Part shown: piece after piece, positions 1-5,640 of the stretch
Layout of the letters: each line of letters starts with the position of its first letter
How positions within the stretch are numbered: the first letter of the stretch is position 1
From: Thalassolituus sp.
Lineage (GTDB): Bacteria > Pseudomonadota > Gammaproteobacteria > Pseudomonadales > Oceanobacteraceae
DNA: 5,640 nt
Assembly (NCBI GenBank): GCA_029212275.1
Contig: JARGOI010000036.1
Span: forward strand, 1 to 5,640
Reading direction: 5' to 3'
The notes under the pieces: generated by a model
Database searches by the model: none
The model's input: the letters and a program-made list of their open reading frames with translations, nothing else
Told to the model about the DNA's origin: nothing
Program-made: the position numbers and the translations under genes

Positions 1-365
1 GCTGTTTTAAGCAGTATTTTGCTGATGGTTTATTTTTTACTTATCACCAAGAAGAGCTGGCCGACATTTGGAATGCCAGTGATGCATTGATTACCCACTG
101 GCTCACTATTAGTCCCAACCATGTGCATGTGCTCGACTATGAAACTCTGGTCGCTCAGCCAGAAAAAGAAATAAAAACGTTATTAGATTTTGTTGGCTTA
201 GACTGGCACGACGCCTGCCTTAACTTTCACGAAAACACCCGCGCCGTCAGAACGACGTCAGCGCTGCAAGTCAGGCAGCCACTGTCATCTGCACGCATTG
301 AACAGTGGCGACACTATGAAGAACAACTCGCACCCATGCGCGCAAAACTTAATGTTTCAATTTAA
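1..365 (+). CDS. Sulfotransferase, C-terminal part (5' end outside window)
   Basis: The frame is open from base 3 to the TAA at 363-365, so this is the last ~120 residues of a gene that starts left of the window. An internal TTG at 87 is not a believable start because homologous-looking sequence continues upstream of it (CFKQYFADGLFF..., HQEELADIW). Family signs are HVHVLDYETLVAQPE (the 'YE-x-LV-x-x-PE' segment), LLDFVGLDWHDACLNFHE, and VRTTSALQVRQP followed by a W-x-x-YE motif. These are typical of the C-terminus of PAPS-dependent sulfotransferases, especially bacterial ones with an N-terminal TPR region. The arginines near VRTTS are in the part that in this family contacts the 3'-phosphate of PAPS. 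The PAPS 5'-phosphosulfate loop and catalytic region would lie outside the window. The substrate cannot be inferred. The gene is convergent with its right neighbour, with no bases between the two stop codons. Confidence 0.85.
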   Translation, partial: CFKQYFADGLFFTYHQEELADIWNASDALITHWLTISPNHVHVLDYETLVAQPEKEIKTLLDFVGLDWHDACLNFHENTRAVRTTSALQVRQPLSSARIEQWRHYEEQLAPMRAKLNVSI

Positions 366-782
366 TTAATTCGTATTAAGCAATTCATTGCCAAGATAAT
401 AAATTGCGTGACTGTGTAAGCTGCCAAGATAAACCCCTGTGGCCGTCGGCTGAACCGACGTCACATCTCTAACCATCAGGGCAGTATGATCGTGCAAGCT
501 CTGTAACACCTTACCATGTTGATCAAGTTGTACGATAAAACCATAAGGTGCCGGTATAGGAATTAACGTATTCGGGAGTTTTGCAATTTGCTCTCGCACC
601 CAAGGATAGGTCGATAATGCATCTAATAATAACGATCGTTTATTAAAAAGCGTAAGCCAAAAAGTACCGTCTGGTGCTGTCGCAATACCGTCGGGAATAC
701 CGGGCAAAGCATCGATGGGGGAACGGCAAAGTAAAAAAATAGCGACAATTATCGTAATCGTAATGAAAACCAGCCTTCTCAT
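366..782 (-). CDS. Strictosidine-synthase-like beta-propeller protein, internally deleted (probable degenerate gene)
   Basis: This is a 138-residue product when started at the ATG at 780-782. A GTG at 792-794 would add four residues, but neither start has a good Shine-Dalgarno. Residues ~1-20 (MRRLVFITITIIVAIFLL) form a membrane anchor or uncleaved signal. The rest matches the C-terminal third of the strictosidine synthase/SMP-30-like family: LPGIPDG (family: LPGFPDN), DGTFWLTLF, a P-x-x-R-x-x-(I/L)-x-x-LP segment, PYGFIVQLDQHGKVLQSL, a V-T-S-V stretch and VYLGSLHSHAIYYL. Full-length relatives are about 350-370 residues and have an anchor followed by 'PID-P-x-x-W' before the propeller. Here SPIDA is followed at once by LPGIPDG, so about 200-220 residues (roughly four propeller blades) appear to be missing in frame. 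Such a protein could not close a six-bladed propeller and probably has no lactonase or synthase-like activity. There is no stop or frameshift in what remains. It lies 77 bp downstream of the nuclease gene on the same strand. Confidence 0.75.
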   Translation of the reverse strand: MRRLVFITITIIVAIFLLCRSPIDALPGIPDGIATAPDGTFWLTLFNKRSLLLDALSTYPWVREQIAKLPNTLIPIPAPYGFIVQLDQHGKVLQSLHDHTALMVRDVTSVQPTATGVYLGSLHSHAIYYLGNELLNTN

Positions 783-859
783 AATAGATATCACTTAGTT
801 TTTGTTATTTTATTATTTAAAAGCCGTTAAGTATTAAGCAGTAATATAAATCCTGTGCG

Positions 860-2791
860 TTAGTCGCCATCTTTAACGAACAGAACGTAGGCGGGCATCT
901 GTGCATTCGCAAACGCAGCGAGCCAAGCTTTTTGATTTTTTTGTAAGGTATCGCCGGGGCCTTTTACTTCGATCAACTCATAACCTCCATCGGCAGGAAA
1001 ACGAATTAAATCTGGCAATCCTGCTTTATGGTGGCGCAAGTCACGTAGCATAAACTTGAAGCAAGCTCGCCAGTGCGACAAAGGAATACGCTGCATCGCT
1101 TTATTAAGCAAGTCTTCGGTCAAGTACCCCCAATGCACAAAAGGATTCGAGGTGCCTTGTTTATTATTAAACGTGGTGATTACTTTTTCTCTAAAACAAT
1201 CCAGTAATTCAAGTTTATGCCATGCATCTTCCAAGTAAGAGTGTCGTTTTGCTATAAATTCTGGATGATAGAGATCAGCTGGCTTGATTTGAAATGGATG
1301 AAAAAATGCACCCGCAACAGACGCATAAACTGCGTCCCAAAAAAGCAACCCAAAAACACCGGGAATTAATAAATTCTCGCAGTAGTGAATTTCATCGTTT
1401 GGATACTCGATCAATAGCGCAGTCTGTGTAGCCCTCTCGACCCCTAGATCTGTACGCATTTGAGCATCAGGTAAAATGAGCGTGCGAATATCTGGCTTAC
1501 TCGCATGCAAAGCTGCTTGCTTGGCGATATCCGTTGCTTTGTCAAAGTTACGCGGCACAAACGACGCTAGAAATTGACGCTCGTCTTCACTCCAAGGAAG
1601 ATCGAGCATTTCTCGAACTAATATTTTGGCTTGCTGCGAATATTGTTCTGAATCATTTTTACTGAGCGCCACCAGCAACCTAAGTCGACGTTCCCTTGCG
1701 GGATGGCGCTGAGAATCTTGGTATATTTGCAACGCGTTTTCTCTGGCTTGTAATCTTTCCAGCTGACGAGCGATGTTATTGCGCAGGTGGTCAATGCGGC
1801 GACGTAACAAGTTGTCGTCTTTTGATGCATGGATAGCATAAGAATCATGAGAAGCCTGAGAAGAATCCGAAGCATGGCCTATCGTTAGCAATTCTCGAGC
1901 AAAAAGCATTAACTCGTCACCATCACGCTGACTCAAGTCGCCTAGATCATTTTGTAACTGGTAAAATTGCAGATGATTATGAAGCTGTTCACGGCTTTGA
2001 CACCAACGCGTCGTTTTATCTAACGAATAAGCCTCGTAGGTGTAAATACCTAAATCACGCAATACAAAATCCGTGAGACTTTGATAGCCATTAGCAAAAA
2101 ATAGCAGCGTCAGTGTTTCGATCTGTTGTTCGCCAAACACGCAAATAAGTGCACTTTCGGCAACTTGTTCTGAAAAACTGATTAACGACAGTTGTTGCGA
2201 TTCCAGAGCATCAAGCACAAGCGTTTGGATCTCTTCTCGGCGCTGATTTTTATTCGTACCCTGCACGTTTAGAAGCAACAGCTCAGGTTTAGTGAATAAC
2301 CTTAACCATTCTGATGAATGGATAATTAATTGCTCGCTGCTTAGCGCTGAGGTGGCATCAATGGAGTTGCGACCTGAAGAACTATTCTCAATCGGACCAG
2401 CGTGAAGTGTTCGATCATTCAACCCATATATGGAAATGAATCGTTCGCGTTGCAACTGTTCTAGCGCACTGTCAAGATCAGGTATTTCAGAGTAATGCAG
2501 TTTGTCGCGCCGAAACCAATCGCCCCGTCGACTCAATAAACGCACATATAAACATTGTGATGAATGTGACAAGGCGCGAAAATCTTGAATAAATGCAAGT
2601 TCGTCACTATCCAAAATGTCGCTGTACAAGAAAGCAACTTGATCAATAAGTTGCTTAAAGTTATCTAAGTAATAAAAAGGAGGAAGTTCGACCGAACCTG
2701 CCACTTCCTGTGGCATGGATCGAATATTGCCGTGGCTGATGGCGTTGTCAGCGACGTCAATAGAGCCGTTATATAATCCAGAACTATTCAT
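860..2791 (-). CDS. FAN1-type VRR-NUC domain structure-specific nuclease
   Basis: This 643-residue protein is the bacterial counterpart of FAN1, a 5'-flap endonuclease/exonuclease that acts on branched DNA and in the eukaryotic enzyme serves interstrand-crosslink repair. It would act in the cytoplasm on the nucleoid. Domains in order: FAN1 N-terminal region (LPPFYYLDNF at 37-46, LYVRLLSRRGDWFR at 81-94); SAP-like DNA-binding segment (~165-200); conserved block ending TDFVLRDLGIYTYEAY (~212-255); helical TPR-like region (~330-430); VRR-NUC catalytic domain (~465-640). Catalytic residues of the PD-(D/E)xK type are visible: Glu472 in HYCEN ahead of FGLLFWD, Asp594 in GLPDL, then Glu608 and Lys610 in EVKGPGD, with Gln617 and Gln620 after them. 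The protein is somewhat longer than the Pseudomonas enzyme (about 560 residues by memory). Extra length includes a Ser/His-rich stretch near 306-325 and a non-conserved N-terminus. The ATG at 2789-2791 lacks a clear Shine-Dalgarno; Met26 (2714-2716) is an alternative start that keeps all conserved sequence. Confidence 0.95.
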   Translation of the reverse strand: MNSSGLYNGSIDVADNAISHGNIRSMPQEVAGSVELPPFYYLDNFKQLIDQVAFLYSDILDSDELAFIQDFRALSHSSQCLYVRLLSRRGDWFRRDKLHYSEIPDLDSALEQLQRERFISIYGLNDRTLHAGPIENSSSGRNSIDATSALSSEQLIIHSSEWLRLFTKPELLLLNVQGTNKNQRREEIQTLVLDALESQQLSLISFSEQVAESALICVFGEQQIETLTLLFFANGYQSLTDFVLRDLGIYTYEAYSLDKTTRWCQSREQLHNHLQFYQLQNDLGDLSQRDGDELMLFARELLTIGHASDSSQASHDSYAIHASKDDNLLRRRIDHLRNNIARQLERLQARENALQIYQDSQRHPARERRLRLLVALSKNDSEQYSQQAKILVREMLDLPWSEDERQFLASFVPRNFDKATDIAKQAALHASKPDIRTLILPDAQMRTDLGVERATQTALLIEYPNDEIHYCENLLIPGVFGLLFWDAVYASVAGAFFHPFQIKPADLYHPEFIAKRHSYLEDAWHKLELLDCFREKVITTFNNKQGTSNPFVHWGYLTEDLLNKAMQRIPLSHWRACFKFMLRDLRHHKAGLPDLIRFPADGGYELIEVKGPGDTLQKNQKAWLAAFANAQMPAYVLFVKDGD

Positions 2792-2838
2792 AAAGTCTGG
2801 ACATTAAAAACAAGCCATTCTGAAGTTTGTTCTTTCGA

Positions 2839-2866
2839 TAGTGTTCATCGCAATATGTTAACACTA
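2839..2866 (-). other. Inverted repeat spanning the stop codon of the small membrane protein gene
   Basis: A perfect 7-bp inverted repeat, tagtgtt at 2839-2845 and aacacta at 2860-2866, surrounds a 14-base loop. The right arm contains the TAG stop (2864-2866) of the minus-strand glycine-zipper gene. The stem is AT-rich and on the minus strand is followed by CGAAAG rather than a T run, so it does not qualify as an intrinsic terminator. It could be a weak pause or mRNA-end structure, or chance. Confidence 0.3.
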
Positions 2867-3085
2867 CTTGTTTGAATGTTTTACCTTTTGTACCTCAGTG
2901 TTTGATGTGGCGACACCCACACTGATCAACTCGCCAACTATCCATCCACCAATAAAACCGGTGATCGCACCTTCGATAGAAATTCCTGCAACCGCCCCGA
3001 TTAGAATGCCAAACCCGGCACCAATAAACCCACCATAGAGTAAGGTATTACGACGTTTTGCTGATTCTTGATCTTGGATTTTCAT
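2864..3085 (-). CDS. Small two-helix glycine-zipper membrane protein
   Basis: This is a 73-residue protein. The ATG at 3083-3085 is chosen because TGAGCGGGAG lies just upstream with about 6-7 bases of spacing; a GTG 36 bases earlier has no such support and falls at the predicted transcription start. Residues 1-16 are charged and polar (KRR at 10-12). Residues 17-36 and 39-58 are two hydrophobic helices joined by a very short turn. Glycines recur exactly every fourth residue: G18, G22, G26, G30, G34, then G39, G43, G47, G51. This is the glycine-zipper pattern that packs helices tightly in membranes. A hydrophilic tail follows from ~60. By analogy with other 'glycine zipper 2TM' small proteins it probably sits in a membrane as an oligomer; specific function is unknown. 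It has its own strong promoter and lies 72 bp upstream of the nuclease gene on the same strand. Confidence 0.8.
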   Translation of the reverse strand: MKIQDQESAKRRNTLLYGGFIGAGFGILIGAVAGISIEGAITGFIGGWIVGELISVGVATSNTEVQKVKHSNK

Positions 3086-3091
3086 AACGAT

Positions 3092-3100
3092 CTCCCGCTC
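3092..3100 (-). promoter_or_regulatory. Ribosome binding site of the glycine-zipper gene
   Basis: On the minus strand GAGCGGGAG reads into ATCGTT and then ATG at 3085. GGGAG is a good match to the Shine-Dalgarno at normal spacing. It decides the ATG start over the upstream in-frame GTG. Confidence 0.7.
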
Positions 3101-3129
3101 AGTGATAGCTTTCTTACACACTATATAAA

Positions 3130-3158
3130 ATATTAGAACTCACCTTGATATGAGTCAA
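3130..3158 (-). promoter_or_regulatory. Sigma-70 promoter for the glycine-zipper gene (possibly also the nuclease)
   Basis: On the minus strand TTGACT (complement of 3153-3158) and TAATAT (complement of 3130-3135) are separated by exactly 17 bases. Each hexamer matches the consensus at five of six positions. Transcription would start near 3122-3124, giving a leader of about 37 bases that includes the Shine-Dalgarno. This is the best promoter match seen in the window. Confidence 0.7.
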
Positions 3159-3173
3159 TATTTTGCTTTTAAA
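3145..3173 (+). promoter_or_regulatory. Candidate sigma-70 promoter, + strand, back-to-back with the minus-strand promoter
   Basis: TTGATA (3145-3150, five of six to consensus) and TTTAAA (3168-3173, four of six) are separated by 17 bases. Transcription would begin near 3180 and run through three hairpins towards the exported-protein genes. The -35 box lies inside the spacer of the opposing promoter, and the sequence TTGA-6-TCAA (3145-3158) is symmetrical. It is weaker than the minus-strand promoter. Confidence 0.4.
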
Positions 3174-3208
3174 CAATCATGCCATACAGAGAAATTAAAC
3201 AGTGCTGC

Positions 3209-3234
3209 CAGCTAAGTACTAACAATAGTAGCTG
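3209..3234 (+). other. Hairpin 1 of the structured leader
   Basis: CAGCTA (3209-3214) and TAGCTG (3229-3234) form a perfect 6-bp stem around a 14-base loop. It is the first of three closely spaced inverted repeats in the non-coding stretch ahead of the exported-protein operon. Alone it could be chance. Confidence 0.35.
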
Positions 3235-3242
3235 AAACCATC

Positions 3243-3260
3243 TTCTGTTTCGTTACAGAA
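3243..3260 (+). other. Hairpin 2 of the structured leader
   Basis: TTCTGT (3243-3248) and ACAGAA (3255-3260) form a perfect 6-bp stem with loop TTCGTT. It lies eight bases after hairpin 1 and three bases before hairpin 3. Confidence 0.4.
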
Positions 3261-3263
3261 TCC

Positions 3264-3286
3264 AAGCAATTCGGGCAATTGCTTTT
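3264..3286 (+). terminator. Hairpin 3: terminator- or attenuator-like stem-loop
   Basis: AAGCAATT (3264-3271) and AATTGCTT (3277-3284) form a perfect 8-bp stem with a 5-base loop (cgggc). The 3' arm runs into a four-T stretch (3283-3286) and then AG. This has the shape of a weak intrinsic terminator on the + strand, although the stem is AT-rich and the T run short. There is no upstream + strand gene in the window for it to terminate, so it would end a short RNA or attenuate the downstream operon. A competing stem, GCTTTT (3281-3286) with AAAGGC (3294-3299) and one G-U pair, would break it. Confidence 0.4.
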
Positions 3287-3435
3287 AGTCTGTAAAGGCG
3301 TAACTGGGTTGTTCCAAGAAGATACAAATCATCTCAATTATGTGACCGATCTCCTACAAACAATGCAAAAAAATGAACCACACTTAGTAAACAAAAATGG
3401 ATCTTTTGCAAAGAACTCATAAAGGTTGCTGGACA
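3287..3435 (+). other. Non-coding leader between the hairpins and the first exported-protein gene
   Basis: About 150 bases with no supportable gene. TGTGA at 3341-3345 followed by six bases and TCCTA is a poor CRP-like half-site match. A 19-codon ORF (ATG 3363, stop 3420-3422) has no ribosome binding site. A second promoter close to the gene is possible but I see no good -35/-10 pair. AAAGG at 3421-3425 may serve as Shine-Dalgarno for the ATG at 3436. Confidence 0.4.
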
Positions 3436-4596
3436 ATGAAGTATATTCGACAAATAAACGTAGCTTTTTTACTTACACTATCCACATCCGTCAGCGCTTT
3501 AGAAGCCATCAGCGATGATGAAATGGGTAATGTTACTGGGCAAGCATTCATTACCATCAATGACAGCGCGTACAGCAGTGGCTCCGGCGAATGGGCTGGA
3601 AACTATGAATTTACCAAAGTGAATTTTGGTCTTAAGGGCGAAACTCTACTCAACGCTGGTGAAGTAAAACTTGGCAAGTTTCAACGTAATGCTTATCAAG
3701 ATGGTACGGTACCAATCACTAATAGCAATCGCACTGTCGTCAATCAAGCCAATGGTCAGCCAGCCACTTACGACGCAGACCTCATCATCCAAAATTTCGC
3801 TCTTGGCCGTGTTGATAACTACACCGATGGTGCCGCAGCAGAGTTTGTTCCATTTTTAATCAACAATCCTTACATTGAACTTGCTTATAAGGTAGAAAAT
3901 GGCGAGCGTCGTGTTGCTGGTTTTCGCTTAGGCTTTGCCAATGCCCAAGGCGATTTGTCGGGGGATATTATCTCTTACACCGGCAAACTCGAAGGTGAAG
4001 TTCGCGGTAGTGCGCAGGTTGCTTACGACAAAACGTACCCCAATGGTTGTGTCTTCTTAGATGTAAGCTGTTACGCATTGGCAATCGCCGGAGATACCGA
4101 AATTTATTCAGATATTGAACCGGTAGATGGCAGCACGGGCAACGGCGCTTCCAATTTAGGAGTGCAATACTTAAAACGCGCTTCTTGGTTTGGGGTTCGC
4201 AATGACAACACCTTTCAATCGGATGAAACCGGTCTGATCGCGGCGTTGATTCCATCACTGACCAAGTCAGACAATTGCCGTATTCTGGGCGACGTAGAAT
4301 CCTGTTTCCCTTCAACCATTTATCAATCTATTTATGTCGGTGATAAAGGCAAAGATTTTGCAACAGGTTCCGCAAAAGGCTTGTTTATATCGCTACAAAC
4401 CGAATCCGTACCCTGGGAAGATTTATCGGAAGTTCCTGGAACCGATCGAGTGCTGACTCAGCGAGGTGCTTTCTTGAACATCGCACGTTATCAAAGTGGT
4501 ACTGAAACAAAGTATCCACTGTATTTAACACTGGATGAAGGTGTTAACGGTACGCCGCGGGTGGCGACTTGTGTTGGCCGGTTGAAGGGGTGCTAA
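3436..4596 (+). CDS. Exported DUF6160/FilA-like protein, first of a pair
   Basis: 386 residues from the ATG at 3436. An in-frame ATG at 3397 would put 13 polar residues ahead of the signal peptide and has no Shine-Dalgarno, whereas AAAGG sits 10 bases before 3436. Residues 1-21 are a signal peptide (K2, R5; hydrophobic VAFLLTLSTSVS; SVSA as cleavage site). The mature protein opens with LEAISDDEMGNVTGQA (22-37), the short 'D-(D/E)-E-(L/M)-x-x-V-T-G-Q' motif that I associate with DUF6160 proteins, some annotated as FilA-like pilus proteins. The remainder is rich in beta-type alternation, glycine and asparagine, with no transmembrane segment. Six cysteines fall in three close pairs: 205/212, 281/290 and 379/386, the last pair ending the protein (CVGRLKGC). 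They suggest disulfides formed in the periplasm or outside the cell. Function is not established; a surface or pilus-associated role is inference from family labels. The next gene starts two bases after its stop. Confidence 0.75.
   Translation: MKYIRQINVAFLLTLSTSVSALEAISDDEMGNVTGQAFITINDSAYSSGSGEWAGNYEFTKVNFGLKGETLLNAGEVKLGKFQRNAYQDGTVPITNSNRTVVNQANGQPATYDADLIIQNFALGRVDNYTDGAAAEFVPFLINNPYIELAYKVENGERRVAGFRLGFANAQGDLSGDIISYTGKLEGEVRGSAQVAYDKTYPNGCVFLDVSCYALAIAGDTEIYSDIEPVDGSTGNGASNLGVQYLKRASWFGVRNDNTFQSDETGLIAALIPSLTKSDNCRILGDVESCFPSTIYQSIYVGDKGKDFATGSAKGLFISLQTESVPWEDLSEVPGTDRVLTQRGAFLNIARYQSGTETKYPLYLTLDEGVNGTPRVATCVGRLKGC
4584..4590 (+). promoter_or_regulatory. Ribosome binding site of the second exported-protein gene, inside the first gene
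   Basis: GAAGGGG lies 8 bases before the ATG at 4599 and within the last codons of the upstream gene. It decides the start over an earlier in-frame ATG at 4569, which would precede the signal peptide. The arrangement favours translational coupling. Confidence 0.7.
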
Positions 4597-4598
4597 AG

Positions 4599-5639
4599 AT
4601 GAAAAAAATTCTCTCACTGTTCGGCTGCACTATCTTATCAATGAATACGCAGGTGAATGCCGATTTAGCACAAGTTACCGATCAGCAACTCAGTGATTAC
4701 ACTGCGGCGGGACTTGGATTTGCTATAGAAAATTTTGTACTTAACAGCGACAGTGCCGTGCTTAAAGTCACGGGCATTAACAATGCCGCCGGGACTGAAG
4801 TGCCCATTAACTGGTCCGAGCTTTACATTATGGGAGAAGGCAGCCAAAAAGGTACGGTGACTACCCCCACTTCCATTGGTAGTTACCTCAATCCTTGGGC
4901 TGTTCGCAGTGTGCTTGGTAGTGCAGACTGGGATGGCAACCCAGCGACACATCACTCTGGTGACTATGCGGCTATCGGCAATGACATTGCATTATTGGAG
5001 TTCGCGACGGCGCAATATGATTCTTCGATACAAAATACGAAGCAATACGTACAAAGCTGCATCATGGCTTATGATCCTTCTTGCGTGACTAAAACATCGT
5101 TGCGGCGCGCTGGAATGGATATCGGTTCCAAGTTCGAATTACTGCTGCCTGGCGGCTCTGATTATTTAGATATTGATATGATGGGTGTGTTTGTTGACGG
5201 TTCCAGTTTGCGCTTGTGGTCGCGAGCCGAAAATGGCGCGCCGAGCGAGCTCTTGGGCCAATTAAATATCAATTTCTTTGCCAAACAAATTGATATAGGT
5301 GTTTGCCAGTCTGTATGTAACGAAAGTCTTTCTACTTTGAAGATCAGTAATTTATTTTTAGACTTGAATATTGGTTACGGCGAAATCCAACCACTCGTAT
5401 TAAATGCCACGTCGGACGGAAATTTCGAATTAGAGTTAAGAAAACCTAACCCTGGACCGCAAGGAGTTAATCAAAATAACTCAAATTCTATGATTGCTTT
5501 TTATAATGATTACTACTCTAACGTACCCAAAAGTAACGTCTATATCGGCAATGTCCAAGTAGGAAATAACACCGTCGGGGAACAAAGTATTCGCGACTTA
5601 AGTATTCAATATATGAAGTTTACCAGCCAAGATTTATAA
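4599..5639 (+). CDS. Exported DUF6160-like protein, second of a pair
   Basis: 346 residues from the ATG at 4599 to the TAA at 5637-5639, complete within the window by one base. Residues 1-21 are a signal peptide (MKK start, QVNA cleavage site). The mature N-terminus DLAQVTDQQLSDYTAAGLG resembles the motif of the upstream protein (D-x-x-L/M-x-x-x-T-x-x-G/A), so the two are probably distant paralogues. Later parts alternate hydrophobic and polar residues as in beta-strands (LKISNLFLDLNIGYGEI, then FELELRKPN). The protein ends with a block containing SIRDLSIQYMKFTS, which resembles the C-terminal repeat-like strands of such proteins. Four mature cysteines fall in two close pairs, 154/162 and 236/240. 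No enzymatic motif or membrane segment was seen. The two-base spacing to the upstream gene argues for one transcript and probably a shared surface or envelope role; the precise function is unknown. More operon genes may follow beyond the edge. Confidence 0.65.
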   Translation: MKKILSLFGCTILSMNTQVNADLAQVTDQQLSDYTAAGLGFAIENFVLNSDSAVLKVTGINNAAGTEVPINWSELYIMGEGSQKGTVTTPTSIGSYLNPWAVRSVLGSADWDGNPATHHSGDYAAIGNDIALLEFATAQYDSSIQNTKQYVQSCIMAYDPSCVTKTSLRRAGMDIGSKFELLLPGGSDYLDIDMMGVFVDGSSLRLWSRAENGAPSELLGQLNINFFAKQIDIGVCQSVCNESLSTLKISNLFLDLNIGYGEIQPLVLNATSDGNFELELRKPNPGPQGVNQNNSNSMIAFYNDYYSNVPKSNVYIGNVQVGNNTVGEQSIRDLSIQYMKFTSQDL

Positions 5640-5640
5640 A

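Noticed and set aside
380..408. gcaatt/aattgc inverted repeat near the convergent junction as a terminator
   Set aside because: The arms are short, AT-rich and within coding sequence, with no T run after them.
1618..1875. 85-codon open frame overlapping the nuclease gene in another frame
   Set aside because: It lies wholly inside the strongly supported FAN1-type coding sequence and has no family resemblance.
3179..3235. 18-codon ORF (ATG 3179) inside the structured leader, a possible leader peptide
   Set aside because: It has no Shine-Dalgarno, would begin at or before the predicted transcription start, and shows no run of regulatory codons.
3341..3356. CRP-like site TGTGA-6-TCCTA
   Set aside because: Only the left half matches; the right half agrees at three of five positions, which is expected by chance.
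3363..3422. 19-codon ORF just upstream of the first exported-protein gene
   Set aside because: No ribosome binding site and unremarkable composition; its stop 13 bases before the ATG at 3436 is not enough to support it.
3968..4315. 115-codon minus-strand open frame inside the first exported-protein gene
   Set aside because: Its translation is cysteine- and arginine-rich with no recognisable domain, while the opposite strand carries a convincing signal peptide and family motif. It is a shadow frame.
4599..4640. Lipobox-like LFGC at residues 7-10 of the second exported protein
   Set aside because: The cysteine comes too early, before a full hydrophobic core, and a standard cleavage site (VNA at 19-21) follows. 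A lipoprotein signal is unlikely.

Overview
The window (roughly 44% GC by eye) reads as chromosomal DNA of a gammaproteobacterium, probably a marine or aquatic one. This is inferred from protein families only: a FAN1-type VRR-NUC nuclease of the kind found in Pseudomonas and relatives, a strictosidine-synthase-like (SMP-30/gluconolactonase/LRE-like) remnant, a sulfotransferase tail of the type seen in TPR-sulfotransferases, and a pair of exported proteins with a DUF6160/FilA-like N-terminus. There is no rRNA, tRNA, insertion sequence, CRISPR array or phage gene.

Left part (1-862). The C-terminal third of a PAPS-dependent sulfotransferase runs in from the left edge on the + strand and stops at 365. 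Its stop codon directly abuts the stop codon of a convergent minus-strand gene (366-782). That gene is a strictosidine-synthase-like protein apparently reduced by a large in-frame internal deletion: membrane anchor joined to the last third of the beta-propeller.

Middle part (860-3085). The minus strand carries a 643-codon FAN1-type structure-specific nuclease with all visible catalytic residues, and 72 bp upstream of it a 73-residue two-helix membrane protein with an almost perfectly regular glycine zipper. The small gene has the best promoter in the window (TTGACT-17-TAATAT) and a clear Shine-Dalgarno. No convincing promoter was seen directly ahead of the nuclease, so the minus-strand genes may be read as one transcript: small membrane protein, nuclease, remnant.

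Right part (3086-5639). A 350-bp divergent intergenic region holds overlapping back-to-back promoters and, on the + strand, a run of three hairpins. The last hairpin is followed by four T's, like a weak terminator or attenuator. It leads into two tightly coupled genes (2 bp apart) for exported proteins of 386 and 346 residues. Both have 21-residue signal peptides, both begin the mature protein with a similar short 'D-x-x-(L/M)-x-x-x-T' motif, and both carry closely spaced cysteine pairs suited to disulfides. They look like secreted or surface beta-rich proteins of a pilus/adhesin-associated family whose function is not established. The second gene ends one base before the window edge, so the operon may continue.

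The points most worth a second look are the structured leader ahead of the exported-protein operon, the internally deleted beta-propeller gene, and the regular glycine-zipper protein beside a DNA-repair nuclease.
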